Positions 1 through 12,300 of a stretch of 64,000 nucleotides of DNA are shown in pieces. Position 1 is the stretch's first letter; each line of letters starts with the position of its first letter. The position numbers and the translations under genes are program-made. The notes under the pieces are model-generated. The model did not search any database. It was not told the DNA's origin and saw nothing but the letters and a program-made list of their open reading frames with translations. Origin of the DNA: Aquanectria penicillioides (taxonomy: Eukaryota; Ascomycota; Sordariomycetes; Hypocreales; Nectriaceae); NCBI GenBank assembly GCA_003415625.1, contig PYIU01000001.1, forward strand, positions 3,968,746 to 4,032,745. Direction: 5' to 3'.

Positions 1-708
1 GGCGCCTAGCGTGGGCGCCGTTCTCGGTCGACGAGCTTGGGGGATGTTCGGAGTCAGCCCATATTTGTTGTGAAAAAGGGCCGCCAGATCCAGCTGCAAA
101 AGTTGTCGGGGTTAGAACACCACAAGTGTTTGGGGTAGAAAGTCATCTCTGGGCTTACCTGGGCGCTGCTGGCGTCTCCTCCGCAGCTGTTCCAAGAGAG
201 CGGCCTCGACGCCGTTATCGTCACCGCCCCAGGCGCCTCCGGGAGCAACGAGGGTCTCGGTGGTGCGGGCAATGGGCGCCCTCACATCGTCCTGCGCTGA
301 ACCTGCTGCACCGTGGTTCTCCTGGTACAGCTCCTCCTGCAAACGCTTGGCCATGGCCATGTCCTCCTCCTCTTGTGCGATGGCGGCGACCTGTGCAGCG
401 GTGGCGCGCTCGCTGTCTTCGTTGTCTGAGTCCTCGTCGAACTGCATATCCTCGTCCTCGTCGCTATCGATGTGGATGACGCCTTCTGAGTCCTGCCTCC
501 CAATGTTGGAGCGCGGGACGGGCGGAGGGTTGGGCGGAGGGTTGGCGTTGGCGGACAAACCAGCGCCGACACCAGAAGCAAGGTCGGGGTTCTCGTAGAA
601 GAGCTCGATGGCGCGCTCAAAGTTCCCAGCGGTCATCTCGAGGAAGCTGCGGGCGACCTCGGGACTGGCGCCGGTGATGGCGTTGAAAGTGGCGATATGC
701 TCGTCCAT
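1..708 (-). CDS. UBA/UBX-domain protein, 5' part (Ubx5/UBXN7-like), partial
   Basis: Partial gene running off the left edge: complement(join(<1..93,159..708)). The start at 708 begins MDEHIATFNAITGASPEVAR, a UBA-like three-helix bundle, and a longer upstream reading frame is only proline/leucine low complexity. An acidic linker (DSDEDEDMQFDEDSDNEDSE) is followed by a UIM-like helix (EEDMAMAKRLQEELYQ). A 65-nt intron (94..158) has a CAG|GTAAGC donor and TTTTGCAG acceptor. It keeps the frame and leads into AGSGGPFSQQIWADSE. The family (yeast Ubx5, human UBXN7) is a Cdc48/p97 adaptor carrying ubiquitinated clients, with UAS and UBX domains further downstream. Those domains lie outside the window, so the assignment rests on the N-terminal architecture. 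Confidence 0.75.
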
Positions 709-2242
709 GGCTGCGTGTGGGCGATTCGGAAGCGGAAGCGGGAGTTGGAGAAGGAGAGGAAGAGGCGGGGGGGGGGGGGGGGAGGGAAGAAGAGAAAGAT
801 AGGGAAGGACGTCGACTAATCCTCCCAGCACCTGATAAGCGTCGTGGAGTCGTTGCAGGTGGACCTATGGTGCAGCAAAGAAAGAGAAAAAAGAAGCAGC
901 AGAGCGGGAAGAGGAAGAAGGAAAAGGCGGCGCAGAGGGGCGTTTGAGGTGGTCTATCTCGATGAGTGGGCGGTGGTGGGTGAAGCACCTCTTTAGATAT
1001 TGCCCCGCCTGTAGTGGCCACAGCACAACGGCACCACCACAGGGCAGCGGCAGTAATAGAGGTACAGCCGGCGGGGGGGTGGGGTGGGCGGCGATGGCGT
1101 CAGGAGATGGAATCCCGGCCGGAGGCGGAAGCGCGCAAATGGGCAGGCAGAGGAAACACAAGATGAGAGGGAGAAAAAAGTGAGGGTAGAGTGAGCAGGC
1201 GTAAGGCAGAGAGCGCGAGAGAGAAAGATGAAGAGATAGATGGAGAGATAGATAGAAGTGGAATGTCCCAGTGCAGGTAACAGACACCAACGAGTGGATG
1301 TATGGATGGATGTATGGCTGGCTCCGAGTAGAAGTCGTCGTATCAAAGGTAGCCTAGCCGTTGCATGGTCATGAAGCTTGGTGATGTGACGGAACACTTG
1401 ATGGAAAATGGATGCATCTAGAACTAAAAGAACAAAGTGGCGGGAGTCACCACACACCATCATCACGCATCACGCATCACACATCATAGTTAACTACCGC
1501 CGTGGGCCGCCACAAATACCGAGTCTGTCCAGCAAGTGTGAGCACGTACAGCGAGTGCCATTGCTTGTTCCTGTTCCCATTTCAGACACACACACACACA
1601 CACACACCACACACATACGCACATAGGAACTGTGCCTCACGCACCCACCCACAAACACACGCGCACGCACGCACACATCCACGACTCTCTCTAATAACTC
1701 GCCCTCTTTCTTCTTCTCTCTGCCATCAGGAACAGGCACCCAACCGCAGTGACGCGACCAAAACCCAATCTCCCAAAGGAGAACAGCATGCCAGCCCTGG
1801 CTGCAGACATCGGTCCTTGCGGTCGTGGAAAATCCATAATGCGCAGCCACCACCTTATGCATGCTACTCGTGCATGCATGTACGTAGATTCACGCCCGCC
1901 GCTTTGGCTCGCTTACCCTAGACCGCTCTTCCAGGGCAACTCTTGATGCATTCACAAGCCGTCAGTGGCCCCATTATTGGGTGGTACACCCATGAACAAG
2001 TGCAAAACTGGCCTTTTCTTTCCTCTTCTTCTCAATTATCTGTTGGCGAGGTTTTTATTGGTTCTTCAAATACGTAGCTGAGCCCCTGCTTCTAAATCTG
2101 CTCTCTCAGACACAACCCATGTCACTGCAATCAACGATGATACTTTGCCATCACTAGAGTTACACCAATCAGAGTTTTAGACACAATCTCTATTTCCCGT
2201 TCGTATCATATCATCCAGTAAACATTACGCCCTCTCACACAT
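709..2242. other. Intergenic, G-rich leader and microsatellites
   Basis: This lies between the UBX start and the Ecm29 stop. It holds a run of 16 G at 767-782 in the UBX leader, further G-rich DNA near 1070-1095 and purine-rich GA/GATA repeats near 1200-1260. No coding region is supported. Confidence 0.7.
1586..1607. repeat. (AC)11 microsatellite
   Basis: Perfect dinucleotide repeat, followed by imperfect CA-rich sequence to about 1680, in the intergenic DNA between the UBX and Ecm29 genes. Confidence 0.9.
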
Positions 2243-5200
2243 CTATGCTAGTTCCGCCAGTATATCCTTCAGAACCTTCTGGACCTCCAGTGACCGCTCT
2301 CCAGATAATGCCCCGTTCACCATCTCCCTGAACTGTTCAATACCAGGTCCGCCTTGTCCAAACACCCCCTGAGCTTTTGCCTTGAGTATAGCCCCAACCG
2401 CCTTGGCCCTCATGACCCTTTGAGGCTCGGTGCCCACATCCACCCGGTCTATGTCGAGGCTAAGCAAGTAAGTGACTGCGATGCCTTTTTCGTCGTTTGC
2501 TGCTGTCGAAGGAGAGTTTGCATCCTCCATCAAGTCCCGCACCCCCTCATACCATACTTGTCGCTTGATAATGGCAAACTTGGGACTTGACAAGAACGGT
2601 TTCAGGGTTTCAAGAATTTTGGTCAGAACAGCCAACGAGTCCTCCTTCATCTTCGAGCGGCCATAGCCCCGGGCAATCGCCTCCAGACCGTTCGTGGCAG
2701 TCTTCTCAGACAGGTCCTCCTTCGAGTCAACCTCCATCTTGTCCTCGTCCTTGAGCTCCTCTAGGTATGGTTTCACAATGTCTGCAATTTCGTCTAGGAG
2801 GTCCAAGTCATCACGGGCCTTTGCAAACTTCCATAGGCAGCAGAATGCAGACACGCGATACTCATCATTGTTGCGCTTAGCCTCTCGAAGCGCCACCTTC
2901 TTCATCTGGGCAGCAACCTTGGGATCTGTCGACCAAAGGGACCGGCCCTTCTCCACAAACTCCGGATAGGCCTCGAGGAGCTTCTCCTTGCCGAGGAACG
3001 TCTTCAATGCGAGCGTCTTATCAAACACAGGCCATATCTTGCTCAGGTTGGTATCGCTAATCTGACCGCTTGCTTCGCTGGCACTAGCGACGTCCTTTAC
3101 CATCGCCGCAACAGTGAAAGCTCCGGTGTGTCTAAGCGCCCACTGCTGCGTGTCCAAGCAGCGTTCCACCAGGGTCACAATCTCCGAGACGTAACGCACA
3201 ACGGTGCGACTGCTTCCAGCATGCTGGTTCCACACCTCCTGGAATACTTTGCCTGTGTACTCATCCGTGTCATGAGAACCGAGATAAGAAAATGGAAGCA
3301 ACTCCGTTTCAAGAGCAGAAAAGTGGTCTGGAGAAACCTTGGCCAAGGCTACAATCACATCCGACACCTTTTGGCGGCGGGACTCTTCCTCGGCAGAGAA
3401 ATACATGTTGATAAACCGCTCGCAGAACCGTTGCTTGCCAATCTCCGGTACGGCTCGCATCATGTAGGCAGTTGCACGAGCATATGCTTGGCTGACCTCG
3501 TCGTTCTTATCCATGGTTTGTTTTTCCATGAGCTGGAGGAAGCGCCCTGCGAACGGCTTGACGTCATTGGTGTGACGAGTGAAGAGAGTGGTCAATACTC
3601 GACTACAACCAATCTTAGTGGGCATTCCGATCGCCGTTTTGATCGTGGCATCGAGCCTCGGTGCCAACTCAGCCATGACATCTGGGTCAATGAAACGTAG
3701 GGAATTCTCAATGGCCTCAGAAATGGGCGATCGGTTTACCATTTGCGATCTCAACTTATCAATCTGATCTCGGCTGTCCTCACCAGCCCTCTGGTAGTGG
3801 TAGTTGATCTGTTGCGGCTCAATGGAGCTCAACAACCCAAGAAGCTGGGGCACCATGTCTGGGATAAAAGGCCGTAGCGACTTGCCTCCTTGCTTTGCGA
3901 TCTTCATCACTGTAATTGTTGCAAAGATCTGCACCTCTTGCACTGAGCTTTCTACGCCCTTGTCCGACAGCAGGAAAGGCAGAGCTTCCTTCATCATGGC
4001 CTGGGAAGCTGATCCATTGCTACCTTCCTCCAACTGTCTCACAAGCCCGTTAGAAAGGGCCATGCACAACCGGAGAGCTGCTTCCCGGACAGTGCCCTTC
4101 ACATCGTCAAGCACCTTCAAAGCTGCCGTCCAGATATCTCGGTAATACTTCTCATACTGGGGGAATGGCCGCCCTTGAATCAGATCTGAGATGGCGGCGC
4201 AGCTTGCTTCTCGCATCCGCCACTCCCGTCCAAGAATACTTTTCAGAAGATCCTCGAGGATGGCGTCGAAATGGGTGTCAATGACAGCGGCAGAGTCCTT
4301 GACCAAGGCCTTCCAAATGTCCTCCATTGATCGCTGAACGTTTTGGTTTGGATCGAAACGATATCTGTACAGTTTTGGGTACAGCTTTGGGTCAACCTCT
4401 GATTCTGACAAAATGTTGCTCAGTCCGAAGCGGCCGAATGCAGATCGAGTAGACCAGGTTGCCGCATTCGCAGCGAGAGACATGAACTTATACACAAGTC
4501 GTTGGTCACCAACTTCGTTTGCAAGGTTCACGATATCCTTGTAAGAGGTGATTGAGTTGCCCTCGCCAGTGGGGAGGGCTCCTGGCTCAAAGAGCTCCGT
4601 TTCTTGGTCCACTTTGAGCTGGGTTCCAGATCCAGTGAATGCAGATACGAGATCCTTAACCAGGGCACTCTTGAGATCGGCATCACCACGCTCATAAACC
4701 AAAGACAGACCCCTCGATGCAGTTTCTTGCACAAGCTCATCTCTGGCGCTCAGTAGACGCATGAATGCAGCCTGTGCCTCTCGGAGTCGTGATTGCACCT
4801 CTGGAAGATGGGAACAGTATTGTACGATGCAGAAGAGCCAGATTCCAGATGCTTTGAGGAGTGATGGTTTGGTCGCTTTGCAATCCTTGAAGAGCTTGTT
4901 GAGGACGGCGACGAGTCTTGAAGCTCTCGACCCGTTGCGTGTATGACAACTACGCGATTCCACGTCTAGGGTAAGTTTGACGTAGTCAGAGTCCCAACGA
5001 GCGATTGCTGCCGTGATTGCATCACCAACAGTAAATTGTATCTCCACTCGTTTAATCTCATGGAGCTTGAATAGCTCTTTGATAATAGAACCTAGGATTC
5101 CGTGTGACCAGCCATCACTGTTCTGGTCTGTGCTTTGGTCTTCTTTACTCTCTTCCAAACCAGCAGCCAACCTTCCAAGCGCAAAGATTGCTTTCTCATT

Positions 5201-7823
5201 AGACTTCTTAGCTTGGGTGGACAGTTTTTCGACAACAACTGGAAGAGCTCGGTCGCCCTCGTGTGAAGGGATGGCTAGACCGGCAGTCCACAACTGAGCA
5301 AACGACTCCAGGGCTGCATCATGAAGAGACGAGACCACATTCTCGCCAGTCAGAAGCTCTCCAGGATAAAGAATAGCATCTGGTAGAGTTTGACCATAGT
5401 ACACACATCGCGAGCAGACATGGCTAAATGCCAGCAATGCACCTTCTGCAGCATTTAGATTTGGGCCGATCGCCTTCTCCGCGTTCTCGAACAAGGAAAC
5501 TAAAGTCTTGCAGTGGTTTCCGACAGAATCAGAGTCATTCGCAAGATGTGCTGCGAGGATACCCAGTGCCCGAGCCCCGAGAGACCTGATTTCCTTGTTA
5601 TTGGATTTAATCAATGGCAACAAGTTGTCGCTGAATTTAGTGAGGAAACCGAGTGCGCCGCCTGGGCTAAGGGAAGCCACATCGACAAAGCACCGAATGC
5701 ACTCTTCGGTGATGTGTGAATCTTCGACAGATGCACCATCCAGACACGCTTTGAGGTAAAAGACGATGAATCCACTATCAATAGTGTGGAGATAGGCCAG
5801 AATTTTCTCTCTGGTCTTGATATCCGTCTTCACGCGAGCGTCGAGCGTCTGCATCCAGTCCGGCTCGATCTTGAAGTCATCCAAAGCAGTTAGAAACATG
5901 ATGTTTTTGATGTAACGTAGTGCGATGGGGAAAGATGATACTCGTGATCCCTCAAAGTTCTCAAATACCGAGTGAGGTAGTTCATTCCCCTCCGGTAGTG
6001 ATGGTTGTTCTGAATGCGTATCTGGCCCAATCAGTGAACCGAAGAACTTGATCACCATCTCAGTCCAGTCTGGCAAGGTTGGGCTGGTCTCGACATGGGC
6101 GAAGTAAGTCCACGGATCCAGGCCCTTGTGACCCTGCTCGATCACGTCGCTTCGTTCATCTGGCCTTCCACCAATAGCGAGGATATCAATCCAACGCCCA
6201 GTAATATCAGAGAATTTAAGGCACTGGTTTGCCCATTTGACAACTGCGTGACGGGTACTGCGCACAGCCGGAGGTTCATCGGGAAGATTCATGTATGAGA
6301 GAAGCATCGATTTCAATACCTCAGCCTCCGGCCCATCCGTGGCTGGGATATTTGCTGTCAAGCTAGACAGCGCTCCGTCCATGTTGACAACAGCATCGTT
6401 CATAGGGTCTTCCGAAAGAGACCGGAAGAGCCAACTAGCCAAATCCAGTCGTTCGTCGAGTGGCATGTCCGCACTTCTGGAAAGAACGCCAATCGTTTCG
6501 TAAGCCTTAGATCGAAGGGCAATTTCGTCATGAGATGCATTTTCTGGAGCCGGCCAGCCTTGAGTCTCGATATAAGACCTCATTTTCTTGATTAGCGGAA
6601 GGGCAATGGTGAACCCTTCCTTTGAGGGCCCAACGCGGGCAACCCATGAGATGTATTGGAAAAGAGCCTTGTGAAGCTTTGTACGCTCAAGAGCGCTGGT
6701 AGGCCTCAATGGCTGATCGGAGGAGGAATCGGACTGAGGAGGAGCAAAATCCAAGTTGACTACAGCCATGATATCCCCCGCCATAGTAGTTGATGAAGCA
6801 GACTTGGAAAGCATTCCCAGGATTCGTGTTCGGTATGCGGCGGGTAGAACGGAATGCGCTTGGAACAGCCGTTTTACAAGAGGAACATCTTCCATAGAAA
6901 TGGAACTTCGTTTGAGGATTTCTTCAGCTGACGATGCGACCCTGTTGTCAAAACTTGATGCGGCGTACACTGCAGGGAGGAACTTCTCTTCGTCGGTGAA
7001 AGCGCCACTGGCAAGCAAAGCTACTAGCTTCGCCTTCAACTCTGACATGCGTTGGAAGATTTTTTGAGATTCCGGGTTCTCGACGGATAGAAAGTCGAGT
7101 TCTTGCTGGGACAAGGTGGGATTCGCCCGGGCCCATGTTTGGGTCCCTATTGGAGTCTTTAATCTGAGGAAGATGCTGATCAACATGGCTAGATACTTGG
7201 CATCAACTTCGTCTGATAGGCCAATAGTCTCTCTGAAATTTTCATCATCTTTACTGCCTCTTGGGGGTATCCGGATGTCTAGGAAAAGCCTTAGGATGAT
7301 GTTGAACAAGGCCCCAGCCCGAGATTGGCCTTCATCCTTGGCGAGTCCCTTCAAGGCTTTGGGGATCAAATCTCGTCGGTCATCGTCATCAATCCGTTCC
7401 AAACTATGCTGAATGGCTGAAATGTCTAGTTGCTTGACTAGAGGCGAATCATTTGACTTGTATTGGTCGAGTAGTGCCCCAACTGGTAAGACAACCCTGA
7501 CAGAGATGATTAGCTCTCACCCAAGGACCAAGAGCCATACAATGGGCCTGCGTCACATACTGGGGTGGTTGAATGAAGGTTTTGAGCCTTGCAAAAATTT
7601 GAACGACCTGCATATCATTAGTAGCTATGCAGCATCGTATTCAGATACCACTCACTTTGGCTCTCACTTGGGCATGCTCACTAGCAGCTTTTAGCAGCAC
7701 TGGAGGTAGGTATCGCTGAAGCAATTGATGAAGCTTGTCCTCCTTGTTAGCAACACCGAGAATCTTCAACTCTACGCTGTCCAGCAACTGCAACTCTCGC
7801 TCCTTGGTCGATGAGGCCGCCAT
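2243..7823 (-). CDS. ecm29: Proteasome adaptor and scaffold protein Ecm29
   Basis: Model complement(join(2243..7496,7561..7607,7656..7823)), 1822 aa, close to yeast Ecm29 (1868 aa). Exon 1 starts MAASSTKERELQLLDSVELK. Two introns (48 and 64 nt; donors GTGAGT and GTATGT) join through VVQIFARLKTFIQPP to VVLPVGALLDQYKSND, the conserved Ecm29 N-terminal region. The rest is one long open exon of repeated helical pairs typical of HEAT repeats, ending VQKVLKDILAELA. Ecm29 binds the 26S proteasome, tethers the 20S core to the 19S cap, acts in quality control and links proteasomes to motors and endosomes. Phase is consistent at both introns. Confidence 0.93.
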
Positions 7824-10800
7824 GGTGTGCAGGTGAAGCCGGATCGTGGGGTGAGAGAGTGGCGGGGAAGCGTCGCCAAAGAGGTCTTGGAAAGCCTAGA
7901 TTTCGCTGAAGCAACGCCGAAGGACACGCAGGCAGGATGAACTAAAATAAACACACAACGAGATTTTGGAGGCAGAAAGATTACGCCACGCCGTTGTAGA
8001 GCTCAGTGTAGGCAGCTCCTGGTGACGAGTTGCTTCGGCGATGAGTTGACGACTGGGCCATGACTAAGCACGCGATCAGGGAAGAAGCTCTGACAGCTCT
8101 CAACTAAGAAATCATCACGTGACTAATTGTCCCTTGAATCCACTACACGAAGCCTTCTGAGATCACGCTGCGCTCTACATGCGGCCTGACTGTAATGATG
8201 ATGGTAGAACTTGGGATTTTAAAGATACATTGGATTTAAAAGTGTAGATTGTACGTCTAATTTTAGGGTTTAAGATATTATCGTTTGAAGATGTGCACGG
8301 TGACTGATGTTCTCGGACGACGTGCAGATGCGACTCTAACTAAGCTGCTCGTAACACTCTCGCATGATGAACCTGTGGAATATAACCGAAGATCTTCCTT
8401 GGAGAGCGATATGAATAGGGGACGTAGAGGTTGAATTCCGATGCATGTGCCCGGCTCTGCCAAGGAGTTGATACCGGGTGGCGTGGGCCATTGGCGATTT
8501 GGTTGCTGTATTAGTTATGCCAGTATGTAGGTATCTTGCTAACCGAGTAGTAAACCATCTTAATTATCTTGGAGTACTTGCTGACACTGCGGTGTAGGAA
8601 GAACCGAGCGCCCGATGCTACATAACTGACTTGCTTCTCTCATGTTACTCGTCAGCACACTGCGAGGGTAACATTTTGGTTTAATGGGAGAGAGCTGCAA
8701 GCGAGTCGCAAAAGATGTCGCCCGTCGCTACCGTTTGGGTCCAGTGGCATGTCCGACTCACTACGCGTGGGCATTGAACCCGGATTGATCATTGTATCCA
8801 CAGTGAGGATTGGATACGACCGGAAACGTCGGGAGTCTTTACCCACTTTCAGTCTTGCTTGCGCGAAGATGACTTGGGACTTAGAGGGATCCGATACCGG
8901 CTGGTAGACGGGAGAACCGAGGATCGCAAAGAGATGCTCAATACACAAGGGAGGGTGAGAAGAAACGGATGATACCAACTTGCCGACGGCCCAATCGTGG
9001 GTCTTGCCTGGGGAATGCAAATGCTCAAGAGGATTGTGGCAGTGCTCACTCATTTCGGCATGTCAACCAAAAGGTCGGAGCCGAATAGAAACACGGGAAT
9101 AGAAGCCGCATATTCTCAGCTGGGACTCGACCGGCAGGCTGGCTGCCAAACCGTTCTCTGCATCCCACATGCGTTAGATATGGTGATATGGCTTAGGCTA
9201 GACGATTGAAGTAGCTGAGTATCGAAAGGGCATGAAAACAGGGAAAAAAAGAACGCTTCTTGCCAGGCCGGGACTTTGTCTAGGCAGGCCCAATAAGCAA
9301 CGCTCCTGGCCCGAAGCAAGACATGGACATGGGCATGGGGCATCAATGTGGAAAAGGGAAGGGCTTTTTTGCCTGGGCGGGCTGAAACAAAGTGACGCCC
9401 CGCACGATAAAGGCACGCCCAGGGAGGTTGTCCCAAGGAGAACTAGACGGAAAAGTCCTGAATACCACAGTGCTGCTAAATAATGCTTGTCAGAAATGAT
9501 GTGACTCTTGTGTCATTGCGAGCTAAAAACCTTAGCAGTATCCCCGACCCTACAAAGAGTCCGAATGGGTCTTTCTTGGAGGGTGCGCTGAGGCCTGTCG
9601 CTTTGACACTAGACCACGCGTTTGATGGAGCCAAACTGTCTATTTTCCAACCGGAGCTCTTCAAATCCATGAGTTACTAAAAATGGTGATTCGTCATCGG
9701 TTCACGGCTGAGTCTGAGGAATTGGTAGGGTTGCAAGGGATGCTGGACGATCTGCAAGCGGTACCCAGGACCCTGGGTTGTGACGGATGCGGCTGGAGAG
9801 CAGGAACTAGAAGCCCAGTGCTGCGGTGGTCAGGCTGCAATCGTGTCGATGGAAGGATTTCGGATGGCATTTGACAAGGGTATTTCAAAAGAGAAGTGAT
9901 GAAAACTCAAATTCCTCCTTATATCTTGGTGGGCATGTATGAGCCTATTTGAGCGAGCAGCATGATCATACAATCCAGAAAATATGCCTAGGATTGTCGC
10001 GCGTATGCATGAAGAACCCTAGAGGTAAATTTTGCGGCCCACGTTTTGGACCACCTTCCCCCCCATTCTTTGCTTCCTCCCTTGCCCTGCTTGCCCTTGA
10101 AGCGCACGTGAAGCTTCAGCACTGTCCCAGTGAGGTCAGACTGTCAGGCTCGTGACAGTCCTAATCTTGTCAAGATTCTCCTCGGAGAACCCGTACCCGG
10201 TTATTGTTATTTCAGGAACCTCGAGCATGATTGGCCGAACAGGCATACGAACCTTGGGCATTGCTTCCAGGGAGGTATTCCAGAGTAGCGCAGAGGCTGC
10301 AGTGTGGTCTATGTATGAAATAATCTCTCACGCGCGTTGGGCCGATCCACTGGCATCAAGCCCAGATGCCTGGAAAAAGCTCCCATTTGCTCCTGATTCG
10401 ACAGAGCACCCTTCTCGAGCAAGACCATCCTTTCTGGGGTCGGTAGAGGGGATGGCCCAACACCATCTGGCGACCCTCAGTAAGCTTGGTGCCTCAAGAA
10501 TGGGCTGAGTACGTCAAATTCAAGGAAGGACAAATTGGTTTCTATTGGAAGAAACAAATCAGACCCATCATAAAGTTGGTTCAAGTCCTGGTGGCGTGTG
10601 GGAACTTCTTGCCGTGTCTTCGGCGGCGATAGACCGAGATCTGGTCGGTGCTAGGTCCTGCCCTCGATGAATTTTTGGATTCACACCACAGTGGAGCCTG
10701 AATTGACACCCTTGCACAGAGGGGTTATCACTCAGCGTCTGTACCACTTGGAGAGAGAGGGTTGTTTGGCCGTCGACACAAATCAAGGGAGAGAAACCAG

Positions 10801-12300
10801 ATGAGACAGGGCAGGTTGGACGCAATCAAACCAACGACGCAGGATCTCGCGAGGCACGGATCTTGTTCGGCCACAGCTTGGACGTCAGGCCTTTGGCTGG
10901 TCTCAATTGAACCGCCCATTGATTGTATCAGTCGATAGGAGGCTCAGACAACGAGTGCGACCATGGCGATGAGCAATTAGCAACGTCTAGCTCCCCACTG
11001 ATAGTGTGCAAAGGCTCGAGGTCAATGGTGGAGTGCAGCTCAGCGGCACGGCTCCGCATTCCTTGTTGCCACAGACGTTAGGAACGGTAGCTTGCTCCCT
11101 TCTGGCGCGGCGCCAGTCCAGCAACTTGGCCCTGTGGCACCTTGTTGTAACAGAGAGTCTCAGAGGACAGCAGGACGACACTGCTGCTTGACAAGTCTGA
11201 CGGCCGTGATAGCTCCCCGAGCAGTGACGTTGACTGAAGCAAGGGGTCCTGGCGGATTGAGACACTAATTTCGGCCGGTCCTGGGATTGTTTTCCGCAAA
11301 GAACGTCTCCAAGCTCTCGCGATGACCGACAAGAGGGTCAAATGACGAGATGAGACACTGGACATAGGGTGGCGCGTGTGCTCGTGCCCGCAGCGGCCTC
11401 AGAAAGCGCGCCGACGCCTTCGTCCACATTGGCTTTCTGGTATGGCGGCCTTGCTGGGCAATGGCAACCCTACCCCTTCATTCCATGCGATCGCCGGACC
11501 AAAGCAAACTCTAAACCGCCGAGTTAGCGTACCAGGAAGAACGCTGGCACTCTTGAAAAATTTCACATTGCTGCCTTTCGGTTTTTAACCCTAGAGAATT
11601 TAGTCGAAAAGTCCCAATTCTGTGAGCGAGAGTCGTCCTCCTCACTCGTCATCGGGCTCCGCTATCGTGATACGGAGCGGGCGCTGGTGAAGTCAGGGCC
11701 GGGCTCAACTCAACCCTGCTCTCGACAATTCACAGGTGTGGTAGGCTTGACCATTTACATTGCCATGGTCGTGATGATCCCTCGCTTCCCCTCCACATCC
11801 TCCAACCATGCCATGCCGTACTTTACCTAGATCGGGCCGCGCGATCAATCAATCTATCATCTTTCCTCCAGACGCCCGATGATCGCAGGGGTGCAGCTGG
11901 TTCATCTCGCCCTGCCCGTCCGGCAACCAGCGCCCAGCGTTGAGCGTCCAGCACTGTGGCTGGCTGGTTTAGAATCGAGTCCTCAAGTCCACAGCGGGTT
12001 AGGAGGCCCCCAGTGAGCCATGATAGTGGCACGCCTGCACAGGGATATCCCTGGTTGTCGAAGCCACACCACCAAAGACTTCTCAGCGCAACAGGCTCTG
12101 GATGAGGAAAGCTTCCACTTGCCCACTCGTTCTCAGCCTGCCTGAACCTTGCCTGCCCACTCCGTACACGGTACTTGCTCCGTACTGTACTGAGAGCCCT
12201 CGTGTTTTGTGCAAGCCATCATAAATCGTTTGCTGGATCTAGGAAGGGCAAAGGGTAGGGCAGGCACCCCTCCCAAATACCACCACCAGCGTTCGTCACG
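7824..12300. other. About 4.5 kb without a recognisable gene
   Basis: This is the upstream DNA of Ecm29 plus unassigned sequence. All reading frames are short (at most about 130 codons), lack recognisable motifs and have no consistent splice context. I see no terminal repeats, transposase or reverse-transcriptase signature and no tRNA. Confidence 0.55.

Noticed and set aside
4528..6503. Small frames on both strands inside the Ecm29 exon
   Set aside because: All overlap one continuous, conserved coding exon and show no independent motifs.
7824..12300. Possible degenerate transposon in the gene-poor stretch
   Set aside because: No terminal repeats, no transposase or polymerase motifs, and no obvious AT-skew expected of RIP.
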